A stretch of 64,000 nucleotides of DNA, from positions 24,410 through 88,409 of the forward strand of contig JAJPJX010000079.1 of the NCBI GenBank assembly GCA_021324015.1. The letters are read 5' to 3'. Of the stretch, positions 49,339-59,829 are shown piece after piece. Within the stretch, counting starts at the first letter, position 1, and each line of letters begins with the position of its first letter. The position numbers and the translations under genes were made by a program. The stretch is from Solibacteraceae bacterium (GTDB taxonomy: Bacteria > Acidobacteriota > Terriglobia > Bryobacterales > Bryobacteraceae). The notes below the pieces were generated by a model that was given only the letters and a program-made list of their open reading frames with translations, had not been told where the DNA came from and searched no databases.

Positions 49339-51264
49339 ATGTGCGGGATAGCCGGTTTTACCCACAAGCACCGTGCGGAGAGCGAACTCCTGGCCCACCG
49401 AATCGCGGGGACCTTGTACCACCGCGGCCCTGACCAACAAGGGGTGTTTGTGTCAGGCGAGGTGGCGCTGTGCGCCGTACGGCTGAAGATCATCGACCTG
49501 GCGGGGGGCGATCAACCCATTGTGAGCCAGGATGGCGACTGCGTCATCGTCTTTAACGGCGAAGTCTACAACCACGCCTCGCTCCGCGCCGAACTCGAAC
49601 AGCGTGGCCATCGCTTTCACTCCCACTGCGACACCGAGGTGGTGCTGCATGCCTTCCAGGAGTGGGATACGGAGTGTTTTTCGCGCTTCCGCGGCATGTT
49701 CGCCGTGGCGTTGTGGTCCAAGTCGCGGCGCCGCCTGGTGCTGGCGCGGGATCGCCTGGGCATCAAGCCGCTGTATTTCTACCGCCGCGGCAGCGAATTG
49801 TACTTCGGCTCCGAGCTGAAGGCCATCCTGGAGCATCCCGAGATCCCTCGCTCGCTGGACCTGCAGGCCCTCGAATACTATCTCTCGCTCAACTACGTTC
49901 CCTGCCCCTACACCCTCATCGACGGCATTCAGAAACTGCCTCCCGGGCACTTACTGGAGTGGCGCGCGGGCCAGGTCAGCACGCGGCCCTGGTGGCGCCT
50001 GGAATTTCACCCCAGCAGCCAGTGGACCCTCGAATCCGCCAAGAGCGAACTCGACTCTCTGCTGCGGGACGCCGTGCGCGAGCACCTGGTCTCCGACGTA
50101 CCGTTGGGCGTATGGGCGAGCGGCGGGGTGGATTCCTCCACGGTACTGCATTATGCCGCCGAGACCGGTTCGCGGCTGAAGACCTTTTCGGTTTCCTTCG
50201 CCGGACGCAGCTTCGATGAAAGCCCGTATTTCCGCGAAATCGCGCGCTTCTACGGCACCGATCACCACGAATTCGACCTGAACCCGGACCGGGAACTCGA
50301 GACTGCCATCGAAGATTTCGCATACTATTCCGACGAGCCCAGCGCGGATGCCGGCGCCCTGCCCGTCTGGTACCTTTCGCGCATGAGCCGCGAGCACGTC
50401 ACCGTGGCGCTCTCCGGCGAAGGCGCCGACGAGCTGTTCGGGGGCTACTCGACTTACCTCGCCGACCGGCTGGCGCGGCCCCTGCGGCTGGTGCCGGACG
50501 CCTTGCGCGGCTTGCTGCTGGAGGCTTTCCAGCGCTACTGGCCGGTCTCCGACGACAAGATCAGCCTGGAATACAAGTGCAAGCGCGCCCTGGCCGGGGC
50601 TTCCCTGCCCCCAGAGGAGGCGCATTTCTTCTGGAACGGCACCTGCTCGCCCGCCGAGCGAAAGCGCCTGTGTCCGGCCACCAACGGAGACAGCCTGGCG
50701 GCGCTTGTAGAGCGCCTGCCCGGCGACGGGCGGCGCATCGGTTCCCTCAACCGCTACCTGCTGGTGGATCAGTATTACTACCTCCCGGATGATATCCTGT
50801 ACAAGGTGGACCGCATGAGCATGGCGCATTCGCTCGAGGTCCGCCCGCCGTTTCTGGATCACCGGATCGTGGAATTCGCGGCTTCCCTGCCGCAGCACCT
50901 CAAAATCCGCGGCTGGAAGCAGAAATATCTGCTGAAAGAACTAATGCGAGGGAAACTGCCGGCCGGCATTCTGAACCGCAAGAAAACCGGGTTCGATATT
51001 CCGGCGCACGATTGGTTCCGCGGCGTTTTGCGGAGTCTGCTCCTGGATACCCTCAGTACCGAGGCCGTGGAGGCCAGCGGCATCTTTGATGCCCGCGCCG
51101 TCCATGCCCTCATCCGGGATCATCTGGAAAGGCGTGTCAACGTCGGGTATCACTTATGGGGTCTGCTGACGCTTTTCCTGTGGATGAGGAAATGGAAGGT
51201 GGAAGTTCCCCGGCTGGAGGAATCCGGCCCGGCGATCACGGTTCCGGTCTTCGCTACCAGGTAA
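49339..51264 (+). CDS. asnB: Glutamine-hydrolysing asparagine synthetase
   Basis: 641 residues. After Met removal, Cys2 of MCGIAGFTHKHRAESE is the N-terminal glutaminase nucleophile; RGPDQQG and FNGEVYNH complete that domain. The synthetase half has the PP-loop VWASGGVDSSTVLHYAAETG and ends with MSMAHSLEVRPPFLDHRIVE. It makes asparagine from aspartate, glutamine and ATP. Family members also work in exopolysaccharide and spore-coat clusters; the next gene, an ArnT-like transferase read from within its 3' end, makes such a side role possible. Confidence 0.9.
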   Translation: MCGIAGFTHKHRAESELLAHRIAGTLYHRGPDQQGVFVSGEVALCAVRLKIIDLAGGDQPIVSQDGDCVIVFNGEVYNHASLRAELEQRGHRFHSHCDTEVVLHAFQEWDTECFSRFRGMFAVALWSKSRRRLVLARDRLGIKPLYFYRRGSELYFGSELKAILEHPEIPRSLDLQALEYYLSLNYVPCPYTLIDGIQKLPPGHLLEWRAGQVSTRPWWRLEFHPSSQWTLESAKSELDSLLRDAVREHLVSDVPLGVWASGGVDSSTVLHYAAETGSRLKTFSVSFAGRSFDESPYFREIARFYGTDHHEFDLNPDRELETAIEDFAYYSDEPSADAGALPVWYLSRMSREHVTVALSGEGADELFGGYSTYLADRLARPLRLVPDALRGLLLEAFQRYWPVSDDKISLEYKCKRALAGASLPPEEAHFFWNGTCSPAERKRLCPATNGDSLAALVERLPGDGRRIGSLNRYLLVDQYYYLPDDILYKVDRMSMAHSLEVRPPFLDHRIVEFAASLPQHLKIRGWKQKYLLKELMRGKLPAGILNRKKTGFDIPAHDWFRGVLRSLLLDTLSTEAVEASGIFDARAVHALIRDHLERRVNVGYHLWGLLTLFLWMRKWKVEVPRLEESGPAITVPVFATR

Positions 51265-53012
51265 TCGTTCTCCTGGTGGCCGCCGCCATCTTCTTCGGCT
51301 GCATCTTTAGCCCGCCTTCCCTGATGGACGATGTGGACGCCGTGCAGGCCCAGATCGCCCGCAACATGCTGCAATCCGGCGACTGGGTCACGGCGCGGCT
51401 GGACGGCGTCAAATACCTGGAAAAGTCTCCCCTCAAGTACTGGATGATCGCCGTCTCGTTCCTGATTTTCGGCGTGCATGACTGGTCCGCGCGCCTCCCC
51501 CTGGCGCTCTCCACCGTGCTGCTGGCCTGGGTGACGGCGCGTTTCGGAGCGTGGGCCTTCGGCCAGCGCGCCGGGCTCTATGCCGGCCTCGTGGTAGCCA
51601 CCAGCGTGGGCATTTTCCTGTTTACCCGCTTTCTGATCCCCGACGTGATCCTCACGCTGATGATCACCCTGGCCGTGTGGGGCCTGCTGCGCGCGCTCGA
51701 AGAGGAAGAGCCGCATCCGCGCGCGTGGGCCATGGTGTTCTGGGCCGGCATGGCCGTGGGACTGCTGTTGAAAGGCCTGATCGCGGCGGTCTTCCCCGTG
51801 GGCGCGGCCCTTGTGTACCTGGCCGTGACCCGCCAGTTAGCCGCCCGGCGCACCTGGCGCCGCCTGCGCCCGGTCTCCGGAATTCTGCTGCTGTTGCTCA
51901 TCGCCGCGCCCTGGCACGTGCTCGCCACGCTGCGCAATCCGCCGTACCTGGATTTCACCTTGCACAGCGAGCGCGGCTCCTACCGCGGCTTCTTCTGGTT
52001 TTACTTCATCAACGAGCACGTGCTGCGCTTCCTGAACCGGCGCTATCCCCGGGATTACAACACCGTCCCGCGTCTCTGGTTCTGGCTCTTCCACCTGTTG
52101 TGGCTGTTCCCCTGGAGCGTCTACTTCCCGGCCGTGGCCCGGCTGCGGTTCCGCGGGCCGGACCGCGCCGCGCGCACGCGCCTCATGGCCCTCTGCTGGA
52201 CCGGCTTCATCCTGGTTTTCTTCACCTTTTCCACCACCCAGGAATACTACTCCATGCCCTGCTACCCGGCGCTGGCCCTGCTCCTGGGCGCGGCCATCGC
52301 GCAGGGCGGCAGCCTGGTGCGCCTCGGCACGCGCGTGGCGGCAGCCATCGCTTCGCTGGCGTTCGTGATCGTAACCGCCATTCTCTTCCTGGTGCGCGGC
52401 CTGCCCACGCCCGGCGACATCTCCGTGGCCCTGCACCAGCAGACCGATATCTACGCGGTCTATACGCTTTCGCTAGGCCACATGGCCGATCTCACGCTGA
52501 GCGCCTTCGCCTATCTCCGCTTGCCCCTGACCGTGGCCGCGGTGGCGCTGCTGATCGGGGCCGTGGGCGGATGGCGGTTCCAGGGCCGCAAAGCCGTCTT
52601 CGCCCTCGCCGCCATGATGGTGGTCTTCTTCCACGCCGCGCGCCTGGCCCAGGCGGTCTTCGATCCCTACATGGGCTCCCGCCCCCTGGCCCAGGCGCTG
52701 CTTCAGGCGCCGCCAGGCAAGCTGATCGTCGACGACCAGTATTACGCCTTCTCGTCGGTTTTCTTCTATACGAACCGCACCGCGCTGCTGCTCAATGGCC
52801 GCATCAACAACCTGGAGTACGGCTCCTACGCCCCTGGCGCCCCAAACGTGTTCCTCGGCGACCAGCAGTTCCAGAGCCTCTGGCCCTCTCCCCAGCGCTA
52901 CTACCTGGTCGCCGAAGGGCCGCAGATTCCGCGCTTCGAGCGCTTGGTGGGCAAGCCGAATCTGCACGTGGTGGCGGAGAGCGGCGGGAAGTATTTGTTC
53001 TGCAACCAGTGA
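51192..53012 (+). CDS. ArnT/PMT-like GT39-83 family glycosyltransferase
   Basis: About 606 residues, 11-13 helices. The first periplasmic loop has the catalytic acidic pair in SLMDDVDAVQAQIARNMLQS, followed by GVKYLEKSPLKYWM, the core of ArnT-type transferases that use polyprenyl-phosphate sugars to modify lipid A or proteins. A soluble C-terminal part (KLIVDDQYYAFSSVFFYTNR) is present. The frame begins at ATG 51156 inside asnB; ATG 51192 is a shorter alternative chosen here with low certainty, since neither has a strong ribosome site. It is translated from the end of asnB, so the two are cotranscribed. Confidence 0.82.
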   Translation: MEGGSSPAGGIRPGDHGSGLRYQVIVLLVAAAIFFGCIFSPPSLMDDVDAVQAQIARNMLQSGDWVTARLDGVKYLEKSPLKYWMIAVSFLIFGVHDWSARLPLALSTVLLAWVTARFGAWAFGQRAGLYAGLVVATSVGIFLFTRFLIPDVILTLMITLAVWGLLRALEEEEPHPRAWAMVFWAGMAVGLLLKGLIAAVFPVGAALVYLAVTRQLAARRTWRRLRPVSGILLLLLIAAPWHVLATLRNPPYLDFTLHSERGSYRGFFWFYFINEHVLRFLNRRYPRDYNTVPRLWFWLFHLLWLFPWSVYFPAVARLRFRGPDRAARTRLMALCWTGFILVFFTFSTTQEYYSMPCYPALALLLGAAIAQGGSLVRLGTRVAAAIASLAFVIVTAILFLVRGLPTPGDISVALHQQTDIYAVYTLSLGHMADLTLSAFAYLRLPLTVAAVALLIGAVGGWRFQGRKAVFALAAMMVVFFHAARLAQAVFDPYMGSRPLAQALLQAPPGKLIVDDQYYAFSSVFFYTNRTALLLNGRINNLEYGSYAPGAPNVFLGDQQFQSLWPSPQRYYLVAEGPQIPRFERLVGKPNLHVVAESGGKYLFCNQ

Positions 53013-53051
53013 GGGCGGCGGGCTTGCCTTCCGCGAATTCTCGCCCGGATC

Positions 53052-53489
53052 TCAGCCAAGGACCATCACCCTCGACCGGCCGCCCGCGACGCTCTCCAGT
53101 CTGCGGTCGAAAGTGACGAGCACGGCGTTGTTGGCAGCCGCGAGTCTCAGCAGATAAGCGTCCGTCACCTGCTGATGGCCGAGCAGCTTTGCAAACGCAT
53201 CCCGCCAATCTTCGGAAGCGGGCGCCGGGAGGGGCTCCAGGTACGTATGCAAGGAATCGGCGACCAGGCGCGCCAGTAAGCCAGCGGCTTCGTGTGGGCT
53301 CTTGGCCGTGGCGATCGCGGCGGGATTGGAGGAGAGCCGGATGAATCCGAGTTATGTCAGCGCACAGGTTGCCCAGCGGTTCTGCGAGGAGAGCGCCGCA
53401 ATAGCGGTCAGGTGGAACTGATGATTGGGCCAGGCGATCGCAAGCAGGACGTTGACATCCAGCAGCAGGTCAGGAGAGGCCTTCTTCAT
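53052..53489 (-). pseudogene. vapC: VapC-type PIN toxin with premature stop
   Basis: A 145-codon frame beginning at ATG 53489: MKKASPDLLLDVNVLLAIAW holds the first acidic residue Asp11. A TAA stands at codon 46 (53354-53352), exactly where PIN toxins have Glu in a T-E-x-GFxRL motif: ATCALT, stop, LGFIRLSSNP. The rest is intact to the end, with Asp110 in VTDAYLLRLA and Asp128 in LVTFDRRLE. GAA to TAA is one base. No functional RNase toxin should be made, although the downstream part from Met81-region starts could be translated. It overlaps vapB by 20 bases. Confidence 0.82.
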
Positions 53490-53709
53490 CGAAGACCCGC
53501 TGCATTCGGGAAGCCGGAACTACGGGCGCATTCGCGGGAACGTCAAACACCGGGAAACGGCGTGTCGAGCGGCGGGCCGGCGAATCCGTCGGTTTCAGTC
53601 CGCGGCGGGCGAGCGTCGAGAGCACCTTGCCGAGGCGCTCACCCGACGCGCGGGAGAGGTGCATGGCCGCCTCGTATACATCGTCGTCCAGCGTGATGCT
53701 AGTCCTCAC
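53470..53709 (-). CDS. vapB: Ribbon-helix-helix antitoxin (VapB type)
   Basis: 79 residues from GTG 53709. MRTSITLDDDVYEAAMHLSR and GKVLSTLARRGL form a ribbon-helix-helix DNA-binding domain; the C-terminal 35 residues (VFDVPANAPVVPASRMQRVF) are the disordered toxin-binding arm. It would repress its own operon and neutralise VapC. It is intact although its toxin and the preceding gene are broken. Its start overlaps the stop of the upstream pseudogene (GTGA). Confidence 0.8.
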   Translation of the reverse strand: MRTSITLDDDVYEAAMHLSRASGERLGKVLSTLARRGLKPTDSPARRSTRRFPVFDVPANAPVVPASRMQRVFDEEGLS

Positions 53710-54228
53710 AAGTTTTCAGATTGATACGTTGATACGCTGATGTCAAGCGGTTCTGGCCGGCCGCCCGACCGCCCGGCAAGATCGAGTAGAGGGAGACCTT
53801 GAAGAGTCAGCCGCGACGGTGTCTCCGCGGGCACGGGCACGCTCGCCAGTGCACGGTCCTTCCAGCCGACCAACCGGATCTCCGCCGTGCTGGAGCTCTC
53901 CAGCTCTCCCTGATGGACCACCTTGGTCCTCGCTCTCTGAAGCCACGTAGCCGCAGCATTCTTTTTGAGAGCAGCTTGCCATTTGCCGTACCAAGCTGAG
54001 AAGCCAGGAACCGTCTGCTCCTTTTGAAGAACGAATGTGACGTTACGGAGTGCTTCTATCGTGGAGTTGAGGTTTGCAAGAAACGGGTCTGATTCGTGAT
54101 AATTCGTGATAGTGCTCCAGCGTTTGGTGCCAGAGTAGAGGCGCGGCCTTGAGGCGCCGGTGCGTCATCGGGAGCGGACAATTGGCATACTTGTCCGCAC
54201 CGCCGGAGCTGCCGGAGTCCTGACTCAT
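53706..54228 (-). pseudogene. Hypothetical protein gene frameshifted by a 10-bp tandem duplication
   Basis: From ATG 54228 the frame reads THRRLKAAPLLWHQTLEHYH and then leaves frame; a different frame continues SDPFLANLNSTIEALRNVTF, VLQKEQTVPGFSAWYGKWQA and HQGELESSSTAEIRLV to TGA 53706. The break coincides with a perfect 10-bp tandem repeat at 54092-54111; removing one copy restores a single 170-residue reading frame. The protein is of a conserved hypothetical type (LWH...ALRNVTFVLQ...PGFxAWY) without known function. Its stop overlaps the start of vapB, so it was the first gene of that operon. Confidence 0.8.
54092..54111 (-). repeat. 10-bp perfect tandem duplication causing a frameshift
   Basis: ATTCGTGATA at 54092-54101 is repeated at 54102-54111. 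Deleting one copy joins the two halves of the gene at 53706-54228 without any other change. The identity of the copies points to a recent event; a sequencing or assembly error is the alternative. Confidence 0.93.
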
Positions 54229-54471
54229 GGGGCCTCTTATGATTCTAACTTTTGAGGAGCATATCCTCGTCTGAGCGGCCGACGGGTCCCACAATGTTCG
54301 ACCGTTACCGGGGGTCGTCGTTAGCCGCCTTTGAATGGCGAGTCGGGTGAGCCAGAGTGACGTCCTCGCAGACCACTCCCGATAAGTCCGCATCCCACCA
54401 AGGTATCGAAAAACGCGCGTTCCCGACATGTGCCGTGGAACCAGCGGATCTCCCCTGACCCGGCCGCCAGC

Positions 54472-55296
54472 CTACTCGCCCGGCCGCGCCTGCCACAAAC
54501 TCTCGTAATACTCCCGCATGCGTTCCGCGAACTGCGGCCCCGCGGTATCCACGATGTCCACGTGGCCTGCCCCGGCCACCGTCCAGAACCGCTTCGGTTC
54601 GTTCGCGGCGGCGAACAGGCGCCGTCCCATCTCGATGGGCACGATGCCGTCTTGGTCTCCGTGAATGATCAGCAGCGGCGCGTGCACGTTCCGGATCTTG
54701 CGCAGCGAATCGAAGCCCCAGACGAACCAGGAACCCAGGTAGGGCACCGTCCGCCCGGCCATCTCCGTCACCGAGGTGAAGGGCGATTCCAGCACCAAGC
54801 CGCCGCAGGGCCGCCGCGCCGCCAGGTCCACGGCCACTCCCGTGCCCAGCGACTCCCCGTGCACCACGATTTGCTCCGGACGGTAGCCCCGCGCAGTCAG
54901 CCAGTCGTAGCCCGCGTCCGCATCGCGATAGAAGCCTTGCTCCGACGGCCGACCCTCGCTCTTGCCGTATCCCCGATAGTCGATGATCAGGAACGCGGAC
55001 CCCGCCGCCGGGATCTCCCGCAAATGCCCCACGCGGTACGAAACGTTCCCGGCGTTGCCGTGGAGGTACAGCGTCACCGTGCGCGCCCCGGGCACTTCCA
55101 CCCACCAGCCGTGCAGCTTTACCCGGTCCCCGCTCACCAGCCAGACATCCTGGGCGCCGAATTCTCCTTGCCGCTCCCAAAACCCGTCCGGATATCTGGT
55201 GGGCAGATACACCAGCCGGTTCGCCAGCACGTAGATCAGGCCGTAGACCGCCCCGCTCGCGGCGAGCGCAGCCGTAATCAGTTGGGACGAAGCCAT
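54472..55296 (-). CDS. Alpha/beta hydrolase, Bem46/DUF-type, membrane-anchored
   Basis: 274 residues. An N-terminal hydrophobic segment (ALAASGAVYGLIYVLANRLV) is followed by an alpha/beta hydrolase with the oxyanion region TLYLHGNAGNVSYRV, nucleophile Ser in VVHGESLGTGVAV, acid Asp in IHGDQDGIVP and catalytic His in VAGAGHVDIVD. Substrates of this group are unknown esters or lipids. It overlaps the end of the upstream hydrolase gene by 19 bases, so galT and the two hydrolases form one unit. Confidence 0.83.
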   Translation of the reverse strand: MASSQLITAALAASGAVYGLIYVLANRLVYLPTRYPDGFWERQGEFGAQDVWLVSGDRVKLHGWWVEVPGARTVTLYLHGNAGNVSYRVGHLREIPAAGSAFLIIDYRGYGKSEGRPSEQGFYRDADAGYDWLTARGYRPEQIVVHGESLGTGVAVDLAARRPCGGLVLESPFTSVTEMAGRTVPYLGSWFVWGFDSLRKIRNVHAPLLIIHGDQDGIVPIEMGRRLFAAANEPKRFWTVAGAGHVDIVDTAGPQFAERMREYYESLWQARPGE

Positions 55297-56441
55297 CGCC
55301 CGAAGAAGGCCTGCCAGGCAGGATCGCTCTGTGGGCCGTTGGGATGGTGGCCCTGGTTGGTGGAGACGTACTCAAGTTTCTCGGGCACACCCAGCAGGCG
55401 GTAGACTTCCCGCGCCCGGTTGACATATCCCCAGCTTTCCAGGTCGTCCGAGTCGCCGCCCCGGTCCTCGGACTGGCTGCCGCCAATCAGCAGAAAGGCG
55501 CGCGGCGCCGCCAGCGCCATCAGCTCATGGTGGTCATGTTCGAAGCCAGGCCGCTGCTTGTTCGGGTTCAGCAGGCTCAGCACCGTGTGCTCGGGCGTGG
55601 GGATATCCGGAAACACGTGCAGCCAGTCCAGGTACCAGGGCGCGTACCAGTTCGTGCCGCCGTTGACCGCGATGTGCGGGTCCAGCGCCACCACCGCCTG
55701 GAACTCCGGCGCGAAGGCCGCTACGTACACGGCGGCCTTGGCTCCCAGCGAGAATCCGATGAACCCCAGGCGCTTGGGGTCCACCTCCCGCCGCGACCGC
55801 AGGTACTCGGCCTCGCGCTGCGCGTCGTGGACCATCTTGCCCATGGGCAGCCAGTGGCCGAATCGCTGGTAGAGCTTCTCCTGCGCCCCGGTGTGGTAGG
55901 TCGTACCGTCCCGGTAGTAGCGGATGAACGACCAGCTCGTCAGCACCACGTAGCCGTGCTCGGCCAGCCAGGCACCCCACCACTGCTCCGGCGCTTGGTA
56001 GTCCGGCGTGGTCGAACTCCAGCAGATCACGGCCGGAAACGGACCGCGTCCCTGCCCCTTGGGGAGTAGCAGCAGATGATGCTGGTAGAAGTCCTTCTCG
56101 ATGGGCAGATCCAACCGCACCCGGGTGTAGTGCGCCAGTTCCCGGGTCTCCAGAATGCGCGCCTGCCGGATGTCGCCGAACCAGCGCCGGTCTGCCTCCG
56201 CAGGCCCCAGTTTGCCCAGGATGCGGGTCCACAGGGCCATCAGTTCCGGCCGCCGCTTCTGATACCAATCCCGGGGACCGTGGAGTCCCTCTACGAGCGA
56301 CGGGATGATCTGCGCTTCCGCGCCCGGCTCCGGCGCTGGGCTGCGCGTGGAAGTGACCCGGTGTTGATGCAGCCGGCCGGAATTGTCCTCCGCCGCCCAA
56401 AGCATCAGCGCCAGGGCCAGCGCCACCGCCTGTTTACCCAA
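55278..56441 (-). CDS. Exported acetyl-xylan-esterase/dienelactone-hydrolase-like enzyme
   Basis: 387 residues with a signal peptide (QAVALALALMLWAAED). The alpha/beta hydrolase part has GFIGFSLGAKAAVYVAAFAP with the nucleophile Ser, AVVALDPHIAVNG, and a His near the end in STNQGHHPNG. Relatives are annotated as acetyl xylan esterases or dienelactone hydrolases; polysaccharide deacylation would fit the sugar-rich surroundings. Its ATG overlaps the galT stop by eight bases. A cytosolic galT coupled to an exported esterase is an unusual pairing. Confidence 0.75.
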   Translation of the reverse strand: MGKQAVALALALMLWAAEDNSGRLHQHRVTSTRSPAPEPGAEAQIIPSLVEGLHGPRDWYQKRRPELMALWTRILGKLGPAEADRRWFGDIRQARILETRELAHYTRVRLDLPIEKDFYQHHLLLLPKGQGRGPFPAVICWSSTTPDYQAPEQWWGAWLAEHGYVVLTSWSFIRYYRDGTTYHTGAQEKLYQRFGHWLPMGKMVHDAQREAEYLRSRREVDPKRLGFIGFSLGAKAAVYVAAFAPEFQAVVALDPHIAVNGGTNWYAPWYLDWLHVFPDIPTPEHTVLSLLNPNKQRPGFEHDHHELMALAAPRAFLLIGGSQSEDRGGDSDDLESWGYVNRAREVYRLLGVPEKLEYVSTNQGHHPNGPQSDPAWQAFFGRWLRPN

Positions 56442-57435
56442 GTCCGCACTCCCGCAGAAATTTGGCCGATTCCTCCGGCGGCGTCGGGTTGATATAAAAC
56501 CCGGTACCCCATTCGAAGCCCGCCACCTTGGTCAGCTTCGGAATGATCTCCACGTGCCAGTGGTAGTGCGCCAGTTGCGGCTCCTGCAACGGCGCGCTGT
56601 GCACGATGAAGTTGTAGGCCGGCCGCTCCAGCACCTGATCGATCTTGCGCAGGGTTTGGCGCAGCACTCCGGCCAGGTTTTGCAGGGTTCCGGCGTCGGA
56701 CTCCTCGAAGTGCGAATCGTGCCGCTTGGGCACGATCCAGGTTTCGAAGGGGAAGCGCGGCGCGAAAGGCTCGACTACCAGGAAGCGATCCGTCTCGCTG
56801 ACCAGGCGCTCGCCGGAGAGCGTCTCCTGGCGCACAATGTCGCAGTAGATGCAGCGCTCGCGGAAATCGAAATAGATCTTGGCGCCATCCAGTTCTTCTT
56901 TCACGCGCTTGGGAACCACGGGCAGCGCGATCAGTTGGGAGTGCGTGTGCTCGAGCGATGCGCCGGCCGCCTCGCCGTGGTTCTTGAACAGGATGATATA
57001 GCGGAAGCGCTTGTCCCGCTTGAGGTCCAGGACGCGGTCCCGGTACGCCCAGAGCGCTTCTTCCACCTGCTTGTCGCTGACCTCGGCCAGCGTCTTGTCG
57101 TGCTCCGGCGTCTCGATGATCACCTCGTGCGCCCCGATGCCGTTCATCTTGTCGTAGATGCCCTCGCCCTGGCGGTTCAAGTCCCCTTCGATACCCAGCG
57201 CGGGAAATTTGTTAGGCACCACGCGCACGCTCCAGCCTGGCTGGTTCGGGGCGCCCTTTGAGCGGTAGGCCAGCACCTCCGGAGGCGTCTTTTGTTCGCT
57301 GCCGTAGCAGAACGGGCAGAACCGTGCGGATGGGCGGGGCACCGGCTCGCGCGTGAAATCCGAAGGGCGGCGCGCCCGGTCAGTCGCAATAATCACCCAG
57401 CGACCCGTAATCGGGTCTTTCCGTAGTTCCGGCAA
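56434..57435 (-). CDS. galT: Galactose-1-phosphate uridylyltransferase
   Basis: 333 residues of the HIT-like GalT family. The start region LRKDPITGRWVIIATDRA, zinc Cys in ARFCPFCYGSEQKTP and RCIYCDIVRQE, and the catalytic H-x-H-x-Q (SLEHTHSQLIALP) are present. It exchanges UMP between UDP-glucose and galactose 1-phosphate in the Leloir pathway. TTG 57435 with GGAGGA upstream is chosen; the longer frame to 57555 runs through a region without homology and overlaps yraN. The GHMP kinase at 19.9 kb could be its partner though far away. Confidence 0.88.
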   Translation of the reverse strand: MPELRKDPITGRWVIIATDRARRPSDFTREPVPRPSARFCPFCYGSEQKTPPEVLAYRSKGAPNQPGWSVRVVPNKFPALGIEGDLNRQGEGIYDKMNGIGAHEVIIETPEHDKTLAEVSDKQVEEALWAYRDRVLDLKRDKRFRYIILFKNHGEAAGASLEHTHSQLIALPVVPKRVKEELDGAKIYFDFRERCIYCDIVRQETLSGERLVSETDRFLVVEPFAPRFPFETWIVPKRHDSHFEESDAGTLQNLAGVLRQTLRKIDQVLERPAYNFIVHSAPLQEPQLAHYHWHVEIIPKLTKVAGFEWGTGFYINPTPPEESAKFLRECGLG

Positions 57436-57515
57436 ATGCTGAATTCCTCCAAGGCTCCCTGATCTGCGGCCGTGAGGGGGATCTTCCTCACGGTCTAGCG
57501 GCGCGCGGATAGGTA

Positions 57516-57950
57516 TTATACCGTCTGGGGGAAGCGGAAGGCATCCCGAATCCATCGAACGGCGGGTGGATTTTCGAGCACCACGCTGACGATATCGAAG
57601 CGGGCCTGCTCCCAGGGTACTCCGGAGCGGCGCGCATATTCCCGCGCGGCCCGCCGCAGATGTTCGCGCTTCTCCGCGTCCACGGCACTCTCCGGGGAGC
57701 GGACATCGTCCGAGGCGCGGGTCTTCACCTCCACAAACACCAGGGTGGCGCCCTCCCAGGCCACCAGGTCGAGCTCGCCCGGCCCCGACCGGGGACGCCA
57801 GTTGCGCGCCACTACCGTAAGACCGCGCTGTTGCAGGTGCCGCTGCGCCAGGTCCTCGCCGCGGCGCCCGTGCGCCGCTTCCGGGGATTCGCTGCGCGCA
57901 CGCCGCCGGCCGCGCAACGCATCCGCCAGCCGGTACAGCGGCAGCATCAT
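57516..57950 (-). CDS. UPF0102 (YraN) family endonuclease-like protein
   Basis: 144 residues. The restriction-endonuclease-like core is visible: RRGEDLAQRHLQQRGLTVVA, GPGELDLVAWEGATLVFVEV with the Asp and Glu-x-Lys pair, and KTRASDDVRSPESAVDAEKR. YraN proteins are conserved but of unclear role, thought to act on DNA junctions. The ATG overlaps the stop of the upstream methyltransferase gene (ATGA, 57947-57950). Confidence 0.88.
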   Translation of the reverse strand: MMLPLYRLADALRGRRRARSESPEAAHGRRGEDLAQRHLQQRGLTVVARNWRPRSGPGELDLVAWEGATLVFVEVKTRASDDVRSPESAVDAEKREHLRRAAREYARRSGVPWEQARFDIVSVVLENPPAVRWIRDAFRFPQTV

Positions 57951-58468
57951 TTCAGAACCTCAAACTCGAATTCCATCACCTTGCCCCGCACCACGAAGCA
58001 CAGGTAGTGCTCCCAGAACCGCCGGTAGCGCGGAAAGCGGTTCACCAGAAACTCGAATCCCAGCCATTTCCACAGAGCCAGTAGCTTGACGCGGATGGAA
58101 ATCTCCCGGAACCTGGCCCGCGAGTAGTAGCCGAAACCGGCGTTGTCCGGACCGAAATAGCGGAACGAAAAGCTGTTCAGGTGGCTGCGGTGCGTGGGAT
58201 CGCAGAAGGAGCTGAAATCGGTGTAGTGCGGCGTCTCGATGCGCACGGTGCCGTGCGGCCGCACCAGCCGGTGGAACTCCTCCATCGCACCGATGACGTC
58301 CGCCACGTGTTCGATCACGTGGATGGCCAGCACCCGGTCAAAGGAATTGTCGGCGAAAGGATAGGGAAGATGGTCCAGGTCGCACAGGACGTCGGCCCGG
58401 GTGGCCGGGTTGCGGTCGATGCCGATCGCGCCCGGGAACTTGCGGATCCCGCAGCCGACGTCCAGCAC
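57947..58468 (-). CDS. SAM-dependent methyltransferase (type 11)
   Basis: About 173 residues. The SAM motif VLDVGCGIRKFPGAIGIDRN is at the very N-terminus, followed by LDHLPYPFADNSFDRVLAIH and VIEHVADVIGAMEEFHRLVR. GTG 58468 lies three bases past the stop of the aminotransferase gene and is chosen; the frame is open back to 58531 inside that gene. Similar small methyltransferases act on lipids or glycans, but the substrate is not evident. It is between an aminotransferase and yraN in one tight unit. Confidence 0.75.
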   Translation of the reverse strand: MLDVGCGIRKFPGAIGIDRNPATRADVLCDLDHLPYPFADNSFDRVLAIHVIEHVADVIGAMEEFHRLVRPHGTVRIETPHYTDFSSFCDPTHRSHLNSFSFRYFGPDNAGFGYYSRARFREISIRVKLLALWKWLGFEFLVNRFPRYRRFWEHYLCFVVRGKVMEFEFEVLK

Positions 58469-58470
58469 TC

Positions 58471-59829
<1,359 letters not shown>

